Positions 7,629 through 15,651 are shown, counted from the first letter of the stretch. The stretch is 64,000 nucleotides of DNA from Pseudarthrobacter sp. NIBRBAC000502772 (GCF_006517235.1 NZ_CP041188.1:1240001-1304000); one strand, 5' to 3'. Made by a program: numbers and translations. Notes: generated by a model not told the origin, from the letters alone.

Positions 7629-8818
7629 CCCGCGGCAAGGGCGAGGGCTCGGTGTACAAGCGCGCCTCTGACGGCCTGTGGTGCGTGCGAATCGAACTGC
7701 CGCCGGGACCAGGAGGGAAGCGACGGACGAAGGTGGTTTGTCGGCGCGAGAAGAAGGACGCGCTCGAACAGATGGACGCACTCAAAGCCGAGCTCAAAAA
7801 GCACGGCAACCTACCCACCCGTAGCCTGACCGTTGAACGCTGGCTGCGAAAGTGGATTGACGAGATCGCGCCCAAAGAGATCCGGCCGAAGAGTTACGCC
7901 GCGTACAAGAGTACGGTGGACGGCTGGCTGATCCCGCTACTTGGCCGGCACAAGATTGACAGCCTCAACGCGGATCACGTCCGCGAAATGTTCAAGCACA
8001 TCGCCGCGACACCCAAGAGCCAGAAGCTCAGGGGAGTGGACCCGAAAGACTGGCCCGAGGGAACTGTCATGGTCGGGGCTGACACCGCGATCAAGTGCCA
8101 CGCCGTGCTTAGTAGCGCGCTCAAGACTGCCATGCGCGAGGGGAAGGCGACACGGAACGTTTGCGAGATGGTGGACCCGCCGCGGAAAGCGAAGGTTGCG
8201 CAGGGATCTCTAACCGCCATTCAAGCACGCCAACTCCTGACCCACCTGACGACCCGTGAGGACTGCGCACTATGGTCGGCGTACATTCTTACCGGAGCCA
8301 GGCGCGGCGAGCTCCTGGGGCTAGAGGTGGACCGCGTGAGTGATGTTCTGGACCTGAGCTGGCAACTGCTCAGGATTACCGACATCACCACGGCGCCGGC
8401 TGACTACGAATACCGGCATCAACAGGGCACGATGTACTTGACCCGCCCGAAATCCAGGAGCGGCACACGAGAAGTCCCGCTCGTGGAACCGTTGCGCTCC
8501 ATTCTCGCGCTGCACATGCAGGGGATGACTGACGGGCTCGTGTTCACTCGGGAAGACGGTTCGCCATGGGATCCAGACACCGCAACAAGGACGTGGGCGA
8601 AGGTACTCAAGGAAGCCGGGATGCCCTCTAACGTCGTACTGCATGGCGCCCGACACACTGCGGTAGAAATGATGAGTGCGGCCGGGGTTAGTTGGGATGA
8701 CATCAAGGATCTCGTGGGCCACTCCACTGTGCAAATGTCGCTCGACTACCGGAGCAAGCCAGACCAAGCCAGGCTCACCGCGGCGATGGAGCTCAATAGC
8801 CGGATGCTCGAAGGGTGA
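7625..8818 (+). CDS. int: Tyrosine-family phage integrase
   Basis: A 397-residue site-specific recombinase that would join attP to the tRNA-Thr attB and, with an Xis, excise the prophage. An N-terminal arm-binding segment (GEGSVYKRASDGLW) precedes a SAM-like core-binding domain (about 65-180). Catalytic residues in order: R226 (TGARRGE), K276 (RPKS), H340 and R343 (HGARH), H366 (GHST), Y375 (SLDY). The start at 7625 overlaps the upstream stop. It is the last gene of the left operon, so expression depends on the promoter near 4.7 kb. Confidence 0.95.
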   Translation: MTRGKGEGSVYKRASDGLWCVRIELPPGPGGKRRTKVVCRREKKDALEQMDALKAELKKHGNLPTRSLTVERWLRKWIDEIAPKEIRPKSYAAYKSTVDGWLIPLLGRHKIDSLNADHVREMFKHIAATPKSQKLRGVDPKDWPEGTVMVGADTAIKCHAVLSSALKTAMREGKATRNVCEMVDPPRKAKVAQGSLTAIQARQLLTHLTTREDCALWSAYILTGARRGELLGLEVDRVSDVLDLSWQLLRITDITTAPADYEYRHQQGTMYLTRPKSRSGTREVPLVEPLRSILALHMQGMTDGLVFTREDGSPWDPDTATRTWAKVLKEAGMPSNVVLHGARHTAVEMMSAAGVSWDDIKDLVGHSTVQMSLDYRSKPDQARLTAAMELNSRMLEG

Positions 8819-8823
8819 CGCGC

Positions 8824-8857
8824 CCCCCGATGGCCCCCATATCAGTGCCGTCGGGGG
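8824..8857 (+). terminator. Probable terminator after the integrase
   Basis: CCCCCGA (8824-8830) pairs with TCGGGGG (8851-8857), 5 nt after the integrase stop, between convergent genes. The T-tract is poor, so efficiency is uncertain. Confidence 0.45.
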
Positions 8858-8868
8858 CCGTCTTGGTC

Positions 8869-9561
8869 CTAAGCGACCCTAGCCCATGTCTTCCCGCGGA
8901 TGGCAAAGTTCATTCCAGATGTCGAGACTCCATACGCCTGGGCTAGTTCCCTATGGGAGAACTTGCCCGTTGCATAAGCGGCCCTAGCGGCGCGAACGTC
9001 GGACTCGGTCAACTTATGAATGCCCTGTCGTTCCCCGTGAGCGCTGCGATTCTTTTTCGCGGCGTCTTCCGAGTTCTCTTTAGGGGTTCCGGCGAATAGG
9101 TGCGCGGGGTTAATGCATGGCGGGTTGTCGCAGCGGTGGCAAGCAAACCGCCCATCGTCAAGAGGTCCGACCCACGCGAGGTATGCGATGCGGCTAGCAT
9201 GGTTGGTTTTATTGTTCCCGACGCTGACCAGTCCGTAGCCGCCCCTATTGCGCCCACCGTCCCATTCCCAGCAGGGTCCAAGTTCCGTCCGGCGTAACAC
9301 TTCCGTCCAGCCCGTGTACTCCAGGCGCTCGGCAAGGTCAGCGTCCCGTGGCGTGCGCAGCGTAACGCTCGGGTCGCCGTGCCGCCTGAGTCGGGTGTAG
9401 TGCCTGTCGCACATACTCTTTGCGGTATTAGGAAGGTCGCATCCGTCGACCTTGCAGGTGCCTCGAAGTTTCGGGCCAACGCGGACGTAGTGCACATAGC
9501 ATTTGCCGCGGAAGTAAATCTTGCGGGCGCATTCATCTGTGGTGCATGTAGAATCTGTCAT
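8869..9561 (-). CDS. HNH endonuclease with C-terminal HTH (homing-type)
   Basis: A 230-residue free-standing nuclease. Residues 1-60 contain two Cys/His clusters (CTTDEC, CKVDGC...CDRHY). The HNH core is CHRCDNPPCINPAHLFAGTP around residues 140-160, the HNH_3-like form of phage homing enzymes. The C-terminus (ESDVRAARAAYATGKFSHRELAQAYGVS) is a resolvase-like HTH typical of modular homing endonucleases. AGGGAG precedes ATG 9561. It lies antisense between the integrase and immunity genes. Confidence 0.85.
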   Translation of the reverse strand: MTDSTCTTDECARKIYFRGKCYVHYVRVGPKLRGTCKVDGCDLPNTAKSMCDRHYTRLRRHGDPSVTLRTPRDADLAERLEYTGWTEVLRRTELGPCWEWDGGRNRGGYGLVSVGNNKTNHASRIAYLAWVGPLDDGRFACHRCDNPPCINPAHLFAGTPKENSEDAAKKNRSAHGERQGIHKLTESDVRAARAAYATGKFSHRELAQAYGVSTSGMNFAIRGKTWARVA

Positions 9562-9653
9562 ATCGGCACTCCCTTATGTGTCGGTCACGCTCCCGGATGC
9601 CTGCAAGCATCGCGGGAGTTTCTAATACCTTAATTGTACCTTGAAATCAAACA

Positions 9654-9682
9654 GCCCCCACCCTCAAGTCGAGAGTGGGGGC
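9654..9682. terminator. Intrinsic terminator between HNH and repressor-type gene
   Basis: A 12-bp stem with one mismatch (9654-9665 with 9671-9682) and a 5-nt loop, followed on the plus strand by CCTTTCTTT. On the minus strand it would end the HTH transcript from 9960. Confidence 0.7.
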
Positions 9683-9693
9683 CTTTCTTTGCG

Positions 9694-9960
9694 TTAAGAG
9701 CCGCGTACCGTTCGGGCTGCACGGATGACTAGCGCGAGTAGATCCTCATCGAGCGCCAGGCAGATTACTTCCAGATCGTTTGCCGTGAATGAACTCTCAT
9801 TTCGCAGCCGCTTCGAGATGTAACTTTGCGACTTGCCCGCCAAGACGGCGAGCTGGGAACCGCTAACCCGGTGCCGCGTCATGGCAAGGCGGACTTCGTC
9901 ACTGATGGCGACGGCAAACTTGCCGGGCTTCGGCTCGGATCCACGGGGCACGTCCGCCAT
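9694..9960 (-). CDS. XRE-type HTH regulator
   Basis: An 88-residue DNA-binding protein. The HTH lies at about residues 32-60 (VSGSQLAVLAGKSQSYISKRL) and is followed by a short helical tail, the size of phage Cro/CI-like single-domain regulators. GGAG lies 8 nt before ATG 9960. It is transcribed in the same direction as the second HTH gene at 10272-10541, with 311 bp of regulatory DNA between them. Confidence 0.8.
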   Translation of the reverse strand: MADVPRGSEPKPGKFAVAISDEVRLAMTRHRVSGSQLAVLAGKSQSYISKRLRNESSFTANDLEVICLALDEDLLALVIRAARTVRGS

Positions 9961-10271
9961 GCTATCGCTCCAATACGCTAAACAACCCTCTGACCTGCAT
10001 CGATGCTCTATATATCGCGAATGAACCTATATAGAGCAGGTCTAACAGGAAACGCTACCCTCCAGTAGCTCACGCAGGCAATGGACTAGGTTCATCCAGC
10101 CATTTTATATAGGGTAGTTTTGTCCGAAACGAGCACCAAAAAGCACGCATCCTATATGTCGGATACGTGCTGTAAGGTTCGAATACATTTCCGAACAACC
10201 TGCCTGGGGGCACCATATGAAGCAAGCGCACATCGAAGCTATGACGGTTCGCGAATTCGGCAATGAAGCCG
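9961..10271. promoter_or_regulatory. Immunity-region intergenic DNA with inverted repeats
   Basis: There is no convincing gene in these 311 bp. TGCTCTATATA (10004-10014) and TATATAGAGCA (10028-10038) form a perfect 11-bp inverted repeat with a 13-bp spacer. TTATATAGGGTAG follows at 10104-10116. TGTCCGAAA lies at 10121-10129 and GTCGGATAC at 10158-10166. AGCACGCATCC/GGATACGTGCT (10142-10172) forms a stem with one mismatch. The layout suggests operators and a promoter for the 9694-9960 gene. Confidence 0.5.
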
Positions 10272-10541
10272 TTATGCGTGGCGTAACTCCGTCTGCTCTT
10301 CTGGCTGGATCCGGGCCTCTGCGCGCTGCATCAGAACCATTGGAGTCAGCCCCAGGACTTCCGCAACCCTAAAGAAGGTTGGCATCGGCATTGACTGGTG
10401 CCCCTTGAGGTAGCGGTTCATTGCAGGGCGACCGACGCCGGCAGCCTCTGCAAGTTCCGACTGGGTCATGTCGCGCTCCACGAGCTCTACCTTGATCTGA
10501 ATGGCAAGCGCCGCTTCTAGACGTTCTCCGTAGGTGTTCAT
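10272..10541 (-). CDS. XRE-type HTH repressor
   Basis: An 89-residue protein with the HTH at residues 24-52 (MTQSELAEAAGVGRPAMNRYL) preceded by a helix (ERLEAALAIQIKVELV). It is divergent from the HTH gene at 10694 across a 152-bp control region, the classic arrangement of a lysogeny switch. TAACGT sits exactly 7 nt before ATG 10541 and TTGCAT 18 bp further upstream, so the mRNA is probably leaderless. TGTCCGT, an operator-like half-site, fills the gap. It is the best candidate for the maintenance repressor, but it lacks a cleavage domain. Confidence 0.8.
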   Translation of the reverse strand: MNTYGERLEAALAIQIKVELVERDMTQSELAEAAGVGRPAMNRYLKGHQSMPMPTFFRVAEVLGLTPMVLMQRAEARIQPEEQTELRHA

Positions 10542-10693
10542 ACGGACAACGTTAGTTGCTATGCCGTACTACATGCAACAACTTGAGCAAATCTTTACCA
10601 TATCGGATACATAAATCACAAATCCTTGACAAACACTTGAGAAGTATCCGTTTCGGGGTTGCGTGTATCGGATCGGACACATACAGTGTTCCT
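10542..10693. promoter_or_regulatory. Divergent promoter and operator region of the lysogeny switch
   Basis: Leftward: TTGCAT, 18 bp, TAACGT (10549-10554 on the plus strand as ACGTTA), then 7 nt to ATG. Rightward: TTGCGT (10659-10664), 17 bp, TACAGT (10682-10687), then 6 nt to ATG 10694. Neither gene has a Shine-Dalgarno, in line with leaderless mRNAs. Repeats of TATCGGATA (around 10600), GTATCCG (around 10645), TATCGGATCGGACACATA (around 10667-10684) and ACGGACA (10542-10548) look like operators. Confidence 0.6.
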
Positions 10694-10951
10694 ATGACTA
10701 CAACACAGGCCGCTGGGGCCAGTGCGGCAGACGCAGAGATTGCCTCCCGCATAACCAACGCACTCATCGTAAAAAACATCTCAGCCCGGCACGTATCGGA
10801 CCAAACCGGCATCAGCTACCCAACATTGCGAAGAAGCCTAAAGGGTGGACGAAGCCTCACCTTCCTAGAGTTCCACAAGATTTGCGGAGTAATCGGAGTC
10901 CCGCCCTCCTCGCTCCTCCCGGACTCACTCGCAGACCGGAGCGCAGCCTAA
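10694..10951 (+). CDS. HTH regulator, Cro-like position
   Basis: An 85-residue protein from ATG 10694. Residues 33-53 (ISARHVSDQTGISYPTLRRSL) form the HTH, followed by SLTFLEFHKICGVIG as in XRE/Cro proteins. It is the first gene of the rightward operon and divergent from the repressor candidate, so a Cro-type role is the natural inference. Its stop overlaps the next start (TAATG). Confidence 0.75.
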   Translation: MTTTQAAGASAADAEIASRITNALIVKNISARHVSDQTGISYPTLRRSLKGGRSLTFLEFHKICGVIGVPPSSLLPDSLADRSAA

Positions 10952-11133
10952 TGGCACAGATCAGTTACACGGTAGCCGAAGCCGCGAAAGCCGTAGGACT
11001 CTCAGAGAGAAGCGTCAGAGACGCAATCAAAGACAGTTACCTCACCGCAAGATTTTTCAACACGAAGGCCCTGATCCGGCACGAAGACCTCGAAGCCTGG
11101 ATCGATAAGCTCCCTTCCGAATCACCCCGCTAG
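10951..11133 (+). CDS. Excisionase-like HTH protein
   Basis: Sixty residues with a MerR/excisionase-type winged HTH: ISYTVAEAAKAVGLSERSVR, then a wing and LIRHEDLEAWIDKLP. This is the usual pattern of Xis-family DNA-bending proteins, though some members regulate transcription instead. Translation is coupled to the Cro-like gene. Confidence 0.7.
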   Translation: MAQISYTVAEAAKAVGLSERSVRDAIKDSYLTARFFNTKALIRHEDLEAWIDKLPSESPR

Positions 11134-11245
11134 TCCCGCACCACCCAGCCGCAGCCTAAGCGCCGGCCACCGCAACACCGTCGCCCGACTCAGGGCAAAC
11201 ACACCCCCATCCACCCCTACTGACTTTTTAGTCGGAGGTTTTCCC

Positions 11246-11470
11246 GTGCTACTCCATGCCCTTTTGCAGGAGGCGCTCGAAGGAATGGACAAGAAGTCCG
11301 CCGTCGATCACCTCCATGAACTCTTCCCTACTAACTCGAAGTCGTTCTTCAACCGCAACTATCTGCACATCCTCACGCTGGACCCCATCGGACTATCCCG
11401 AATCTTGGGCCACAGCGACCCCACCGCCGACAAGGCAATCCGCAACATCGAACGGAGCGCAGCAGCATGA
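11246..11470 (+). CDS. Hypothetical phage protein
   Basis: A 74-residue protein from GTG 11246, GGAGG 8 nt upstream. FPTNSKSFFNRNYLHILTLDPIGLSRILGHSDPTAD is unlike any family I can name; ILGHSDP vaguely resembles the C-terminal Tyr-recombinase region but no catalytic set is present. The 11134-11245 gap holds only a weak TGACTTTTTAGTC hairpin. Confidence 0.5.
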   Translation: MLLHALLQEALEGMDKKSAVDHLHELFPTNSKSFFNRNYLHILTLDPIGLSRILGHSDPTADKAIRNIERSAAA

Positions 11471-11574
11471 CCATCACCCAGGAAACTCGCATCGAGTGGA
11501 CGGGCAACATCCAGGTTCACCACCCCGTCACGGTCCACGCAACAGCCAAGGCGTTCGCGGTGATGTGTGCGTGA
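11467..11574 (+). CDS. Very small hypothetical protein (35 aa)
   Basis: Starts MTITQETRIEWTGN. ATG overlaps the stop before it and its TGA overlaps the next GTG. Supported only by the unbroken overlap chain. Confidence 0.4.
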   Translation: MTITQETRIEWTGNIQVHHPVTVHATAKAFAVMCA

Positions 11575-11711
11575 CTGACGGCGACAACTGCAAGATCAGG
11601 CCCGGAACCTGGGGGCTCTACATCCACCACGACTGCGAGGCGCACAAGTACGACACGTACCCCGAGTACATCCCCTGCACGTTCGACTCACGAGATAAGA
11701 GCGCCGCATGA
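11571..11711 (+). CDS. Very small hypothetical protein (46 aa)
   Basis: GTG start in a GTGA overlap. Two aromatic-rich segments (TWGLYIHHDCEAH, YDTYPEYIPCTF) with three Cys and three His. Stop overlaps the next ATG. Confidence 0.45.
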   Translation: MTDGDNCKIRPGTWGLYIHHDCEAHKYDTYPEYIPCTFDSRDKSAA

Positions 11712-11983
11712 AGGCCGCCGCCCTAGAGGACACCACCTGGTCCGAGGACGCCGTAGCAACCATCATCGGCATCTCCCACACGCAGGAGATATTCACGGCC
11801 GACGACCTCGCTAGGGAACTCCGCAAGGCACCCTTCCCCAACGCGGTAGGCATCGCATTCAGTCAAGCACGCCGCGCCGGATACATAGAGCCGGTCAGCT
11901 ACACCACATCAAGTCAGACCGCCCGCAAGCACGGAGTTGTGCGGACGTGGCGCCGCAAAGTCAACGAAGGGTTCTCGCTGTGA
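11708..11983 (+). CDS. Conserved actinophage hypothetical protein
   Basis: A 91-residue protein with a winged-helix-like pattern: EIFTADDLARELRK, then GIAFSQARRAGYIEPV, then GVVRTWRRK. Similar small proteins occur in early regions of actinophages. DNA binding is possible but not demonstrated by any motif. Confidence 0.6.
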   Translation: MKAAALEDTTWSEDAVATIIGISHTQEIFTADDLARELRKAPFPNAVGIAFSQARRAGYIEPVSYTTSSQTARKHGVVRTWRRKVNEGFSL

Positions 11984-12123
11984 ACTGGACACATTTCCTC
12001 GGCCTCGTCCTCTGTATCGGCTTTGGTGTCGCCGCACTCCGGGCCATCCGCCTTGATCGCGCCGACGAGTACCACCTTATGCACGGACCCAAGTCCGGCT
12101 GCGTCGATTGCGCGGCGAAGTAA
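11980..12123 (+). CDS. Small single-pass membrane protein
   Basis: Forty-seven residues from GTG 11980. Residues 4-20 (THFLGLVLCIGFGVAAL) are one membrane helix, and the tail ends with two Cys (GCVDCAAK). Overlapping starts on both sides. Confidence 0.5.
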   Translation: MNWTHFLGLVLCIGFGVAALRAIRLDRADEYHLMHGPKSGCVDCAAK

Positions 12124-12401
12124 TGACCGCCGTAGCTCTGGACATCGCCGCAATCGTGGGTGAAATGGAAGACCAGCCATGCGAGAGCTTGCAGCACGGC
12201 GTGGTGGATGAATTTCATGACGACGGCCCCGCTACACATTATGGGCGAGTCCACTGCCAGTCATGTGGCCTCGATGTTATCAAGTCATACTGCGCACAGT
12301 TCATCCGGTGCGTCTTCATATTGCCAACTTCTGAGTGCATCTGCGGGGCATCGTTTCCCACGCCTGAACTGGTGACGATCCTAGGTCCGGTCAGGCCATG
12401 A
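12123..12401 (+). CDS. Cys-rich hypothetical protein
   Basis: A 92-residue protein from ATG 12123. HCQSCGLDV, SYCAQFIRC and SECICGASF supply seven Cys that could form one or two zinc ribbons. Not recognised. Start overlaps the upstream TAA (TAATG). Confidence 0.55.
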   Translation: MTAVALDIAAIVGEMEDQPCESLQHGVVDEFHDDGPATHYGRVHCQSCGLDVIKSYCAQFIRCVFILPTSECICGASFPTPELVTILGPVRP

Positions 12402-12514
12402 ACCCGGATCGCTACCTAGAAGAACCCGAGCCCACCGATTACGAAGCGCTCGACGCCGAGCAAGATACCCGCGCCGCCGATGATGCGGACGCAGCCCGAA
12501 AGGAACGATCATGA
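12398..12514 (+). CDS. Very small acidic protein (38 aa)
   Basis: Starts MNPDRYLEEPEPTDYEALD; strongly acidic and probably disordered. Held in the chain by ATGA overlaps at both ends. Confidence 0.4.
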   Translation: MNPDRYLEEPEPTDYEALDAEQDTRAADDADAARKERS

Positions 12515-12885
12515 CCACCAACACCCACGCCGCCCCCTGGACCCTGACCCGCTACATAGCTGACCTGTTCTCGCCGCCCACCAAGCGTGACAAGGATTTC
12601 GCTGTCATCATGTCCGGTCGCGAGTCTGCGGCCCGAGCTCTATTTAGCGAGCAGGTAAATGGATCGAAGCTCGACATGCTCGAATACGACAACTCCCCCC
12701 TCCTCCGCGGTGGCTGGCTCGCTGAGGCTGACCGGCGGATTGCGGGCGGTGTGAAGGTGGAGCTGTCCGAACTGCTGATCCTGCGCCACTGGGGATACAC
12801 GCCCGCCGAATGGGTTGCGCTGCCTAACGAGGTACGTGCGGCCAAGAGGGACGGCTATTACGAGGCGAAGGGGTTGGGGGCATGA
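12511..12885 (+). CDS. Hypothetical phage protein
   Basis: A 124-residue protein. ELLILRHWGYTPAEWVALPNEVRAAK near the C-terminus reads as a helical DNA- or protein-binding segment. No family recognised. Confidence 0.55.
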   Translation: MTTNTHAAPWTLTRYIADLFSPPTKRDKDFAVIMSGRESAARALFSEQVNGSKLDMLEYDNSPLLRGGWLAEADRRIAGGVKVELSELLILRHWGYTPAEWVALPNEVRAAKRDGYYEAKGLGA

Positions 12886-13106
12886 GGGAGCGGGACCCTA
12901 TCGAGAATGCCGACCAGCCTCCCGAAGTTGACATCCACGGCGGCCGGGACAAGCAGCTACCGCCCGCCGAAGCCGCAGCGACTCGCATCCGTGAGTTCGT
13001 TTCATGGTTCGGCGACGGGCAGGTCTATACCGGCGACGTCAACAGCCCGCCGCTCTACGCCCGAGACCTCGAAGCCCTCGCTCGGAACATATTGGGGCAG
13101 CCATGA
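12882..13106 (+). CDS. Small hypothetical protein
   Basis: A 74-residue acidic protein with a C-terminal helix (YARDLEALARNILG). Overlaps both neighbours by 4 nt. Confidence 0.5.
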   Translation: MRERDPIENADQPPEVDIHGGRDKQLPPAEAAATRIREFVSWFGDGQVYTGDVNSPPLYARDLEALARNILGQP

Positions 13107-13276
13107 TCCGCACCGAGTACGCCGCCCGCCTAGCAAGTGGCTTGATCTACCTCAAGGACTGGTCAGCACCGTTCGTCGCCAAGTTCGTAACCGACATGGC
13201 CCCGATCACCCCCATCCACATGGTCACCCGCACATGGGTTGGCGACGTGCATTCGGATTGGGAGCGTGCGGCGTGA
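13103..13276 (+). CDS. Small hypothetical protein
   Basis: Fifty-seven residues from ATG 13103: LASGLIYLKDWSAPFVAKFV, then HMVTRTWVGDVHSDW. Amphipathic with many aromatics. Not recognised. Confidence 0.45.
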   Translation: MIRTEYAARLASGLIYLKDWSAPFVAKFVTDMAPITPIHMVTRTWVGDVHSDWERAA

Positions 13277-13551
13277 AGGCGCTCGAACTCACCATCTACC
13301 CGCCGATCCATCGCCCACGCTACGGCTACGGAATCGACCCCTACCGCGAGCAGTGGAAACGGGAACGCAATATCATCGAGGCCAAGCGCCTCACGGACGC
13401 CGAACTTGCCGCCGAGTACTGGCGGTCTACGTGGGACGCCCAGAGCTGCTACCACGACGGCAGCGACGAGGACATAACCGCAACCCGCAAAGAATACGAA
13501 GCGCTCGAACGTTTCGCAACCCTCCCCCACTACGACGAGGACCCAAGATGA
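13273..13551 (+). CDS. Hypothetical phage protein
   Basis: A 92-residue protein from GTG 13273. Starts with a beta strand (ALELTIYPPIHRPRYGYGID), then helices rich in Tyr/Trp. No motif of known function. Confidence 0.5.
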   Translation: MKALELTIYPPIHRPRYGYGIDPYREQWKRERNIIEAKRLTDAELAAEYWRSTWDAQSCYHDGSDEDITATRKEYEALERFATLPHYDEDPR

Positions 13552-13751
13552 CCATCACCGACCTGAACGCACTATCCGCCGAACTCACCGAGGCCACGCA
13601 GCAGGTCGAGGGTGCGACTGAGCAGGTCCGCATTACGGGGCTTGTTTTTGAGTATGATGCGCCGCTGCCCCCGCTCAAGCAGCACCCGCGCACCAAGCTA
13701 TGGGAACCGGCGTCGGTTGGGTTCAGGGATCTGCCTGAGGCTGGGTCATGA
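13548..13751 (+). CDS. Small hypothetical protein
   Basis: A 67-residue protein with an N-terminal helix (LNALSAELTEATQQVEGATEQ) and a Pro-rich tail. Overlapping start and stop. Confidence 0.45.
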   Translation: MTITDLNALSAELTEATQQVEGATEQVRITGLVFEYDAPLPPLKQHPRTKLWEPASVGFRDLPEAGS

Positions 13752-13999
13752 GCCACCTAAGCGGCTTCGGACTGCCGGGGCGGGTGAAGCCACGCAAGCG
13801 ACACCCCATGACCCCCCGCCAAGCCCAGCGTCTCCGGTTCGGGATCCTCGCCGCACGCCACGCACTCGAACGCGACCGGCTCACCGACGACCAGGTTGAC
13901 TACCTCGAAAACTGCCGCGACATCGGCTGGCGGAAAGAGGACGCATGGAAGGCGTACCGGCGGGAAGCGATCAACTTTCAAAGGAGGCGGCATGCCTAA
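13748..13999 (+). CDS. Small basic hypothetical protein
   Basis: An 83-residue, strongly basic protein (RVKPRKRHPMTPRQAQRLR) with a helix (DQVDYLENCRDIGW). Nucleic-acid binding is plausible from charge alone. Confidence 0.5.
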   Translation: MSHLSGFGLPGRVKPRKRHPMTPRQAQRLRFGILAARHALERDRLTDDQVDYLENCRDIGWRKEDAWKAYRREAINFQRRRHA

Positions 14000-14148
14000 T
14001 GGACCACGACGCCAAGAAAGAAAACTGGTCAAGGGCGACTAATCGGTACTGCGACTGCCCACCATTCCGGTTTTCGCCAGCGCACAATCACAAGCGCGAG
14101 ACCAACCCAGACTGCCCGGAACACGGCAGTAACCACGACGGAGCCTAG
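13999..14148 (+). CDS. Small Cys/His protein
   Basis: Forty-nine residues from ATG 13999. YCDCPPFRF and NPDCPEHGS could bind one metal. An alternative ATG at 13992 lies closer to the AAGGAGG but opens a 16-codon frame. The stop lies inside the terminator stem. Confidence 0.45.
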   Translation: MDHDAKKENWSRATNRYCDCPPFRFSPAHNHKRETNPDCPEHGSNHDGA

Positions 14149-14163
14149 GCGGGCTCCTTTTTT
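14140..14163 (+). terminator. Intrinsic terminator ending the first early gene block
   Basis: GGAGCC (14140-14145) and GGCTCC (14152-14157) with a 6-nt loop, followed by TTTTTT. Some read-through or a local promoter must serve the recombination genes that follow. Confidence 0.85.
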
Positions 14164-14183
14164 ATTGCCCATAGGGGGACAAA

Positions 14184-14867
14184 TTGACCTTGCATATTTA
14201 CAACGACGTCGAACAAGGTTCGGACGAATGGCACCAAATGCGACGAGGGATCGCGACCGCCTCAGTAGTGGGGCAGCTCATCACGCCCAAAACAATCAAG
14301 CCCGCAGCCAACGACACGTCACGCAGCCTCGCTGCCACGCTGGTAGCCGAGCGCATCACTGGATTCACTGAGCCGTTCCACGAGACCGCAGATATGGAAC
14401 GCGGCACCTTGGATGAGCCCTACGCCCGAGAGATCTACGCCGAGCACTACGCGCCGGTTACCGAACTTGGCTTCATGGTCCGCGATGACTGGGGATTCAA
14501 GATCGGATACTCACCTGACGGACTCGTTGGCGAGGATGGCTTGATTGAGATCAAGTCACGCAAGCAGCGGATCCAGCTACAGACCATCCTTGACGATGAA
14601 GTGCCGCTGGCGAACATGGCGCAGATCCAATGCGGACTACTCGTCTCCGGGCGTAAGTGGCTGGACTACGTGAGCTATTCCGGTGGGATGCCGCTCTACG
14701 TCAAGCGGGTCCTGCCCGACCCTAAGTGGTTCCACGCGATCTTCCAGGCTGTCGATGCCCTCGAAGAATCTGCCGCCACAATGCTCGACACCTACACGGC
14801 AGCCATCGATGGCAGGCCCGCAACCGAACGCATAGACCACTTCGCAGAACTGGAGTTCACCTTCTGA
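14184..14867 (+). CDS. YqaJ-type viral recombinase (5'-3' exonuclease)
   Basis: A 227-residue PD-(D/E)XK nuclease of the lambda-exonuclease/YqaJ family, which resects DNA ends for recombination. QGSDEWHQMRRGIATAS near the N-terminus is the family signature. The catalytic core is GYSPDGLVG (Asp) and IEIKSRK (Glu-x-Lys). The start is TTG 14184 behind ATAGGGGGACAA. The next gene is its usual actinophage companion, and SSB follows. Confidence 0.85.
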   Translation: MTLHIYNDVEQGSDEWHQMRRGIATASVVGQLITPKTIKPAANDTSRSLAATLVAERITGFTEPFHETADMERGTLDEPYAREIYAEHYAPVTELGFMVRDDWGFKIGYSPDGLVGEDGLIEIKSRKQRIQLQTILDDEVPLANMAQIQCGLLVSGRKWLDYVSYSGGMPLYVKRVLPDPKWFHAIFQAVDALEESAATMLDTYTAAIDGRPATERIDHFAELEFTF

Positions 14868-15457
14868 TGGATATTTCAAAGGCACTACTAGCCAAGTCGG
14901 ACCAGCTGAATGCGGCCGACCTGACCGGAGCCCCAATCGTGGCGACCATATCGGCGGTGGTTGGCGAGCCGACTAAGCCGATCATCGAACTCGAAGGCAT
15001 GGATGGCCGGCCCTGGAAACCCGCAAAAGGGATGCTTCGGGTGATCGCTAGGGGTTGGGGCACTGAGACGGATGCATTTGTTGGCCGTCGCGTGAAGCTC
15101 GTCAACAATCCCGAAGTGATCTACGCGGGCGAGAGGGTCGGCGGCGTCGAAGTTGTCGCAATGTCACACATCGACGGCGCATTTACCATGCCGGTCCGCA
15201 TCAGCCAGAAGAAAGTAAAACAGCACACCGTAGAAGTGCTGTCCGAGCCGCCGACCGAGCCTTGGATAGCGCAGTGGCAGGCAATCAAGAACGCACTCAC
15301 CGCCGCCGGGTATGAGGGTGACGGGCCAGCGATGCTCGCCACGGCCGGGCAAGTCATCGGCGCCGCATGGGAACACCCGAACAAGATCAGCGCCGAGGAT
15401 GCGCAGAAGATTCTTGCGGTAGTACGCGAAGACAACCATCAGGAGCAGACAGCATGA
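14867..15457 (+). CDS. Conserved phage protein accompanying the exonuclease
   Basis: A 196-residue protein. MDISKALLAKSDQLNAADL, VIARGWG, VGRRVKLVNNPEV and GGVEVVAMSHIDG are motifs I associate with a protein encoded next to exonucleases in many actinophages. Its role is unknown; single-strand annealing or DNA-end handling is the contextual guess. ATG overlaps the upstream stop. Confidence 0.65.
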   Translation: MDISKALLAKSDQLNAADLTGAPIVATISAVVGEPTKPIIELEGMDGRPWKPAKGMLRVIARGWGTETDAFVGRRVKLVNNPEVIYAGERVGGVEVVAMSHIDGAFTMPVRISQKKVKQHTVEVLSEPPTEPWIAQWQAIKNALTAAGYEGDGPAMLATAGQVIGAAWEHPNKISAEDAQKILAVVREDNHQEQTA

Positions 15458-15651
15458 CCAACCACCGCACCACCGGCAACGTGTCCGTCTCGGTCCTCGC
15501 CGGCCACATCAAAGCCACATCCCAGCCGATCCACCCGGAAATCGGGCAGCAGGTCAGCATGGGTGACGGGCTTTACTTCTCAATCACCCCGGCCATTGCT
15601 AAGCAGTGGATCGAAACCCTAACCCCCATTGCAGAGGAACGCACCGCATGA
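15454..15651 (+). CDS. Small hypothetical protein
   Basis: A 65-residue, beta-rich protein (VSVSVLAGHIKATS, MGDGLYFSITP). Lies between recombination and redoxin genes. Not recognised. Confidence 0.5.
   Translation: MTNHRTTGNVSVSVLAGHIKATSQPIHPEIGQQVSMGDGLYFSITPAIAKQWIETLTPIAEERTA

Noticed and set aside
10217..10370. Plus-strand 51-codon frame (MKQAHIEAMTVREFGN...) behind GGGGGCACC
   Set aside because: Its second half is antisense to the HTH repressor gene. The first 18 residues look plausible, but support is too thin to call a gene.
11246..11470. Truncated second integrase (LGHSDP motif)
   Set aside because: Only one short resemblance to the C-terminal recombinase box; no R, K, HxxR or Tyr in the expected order.
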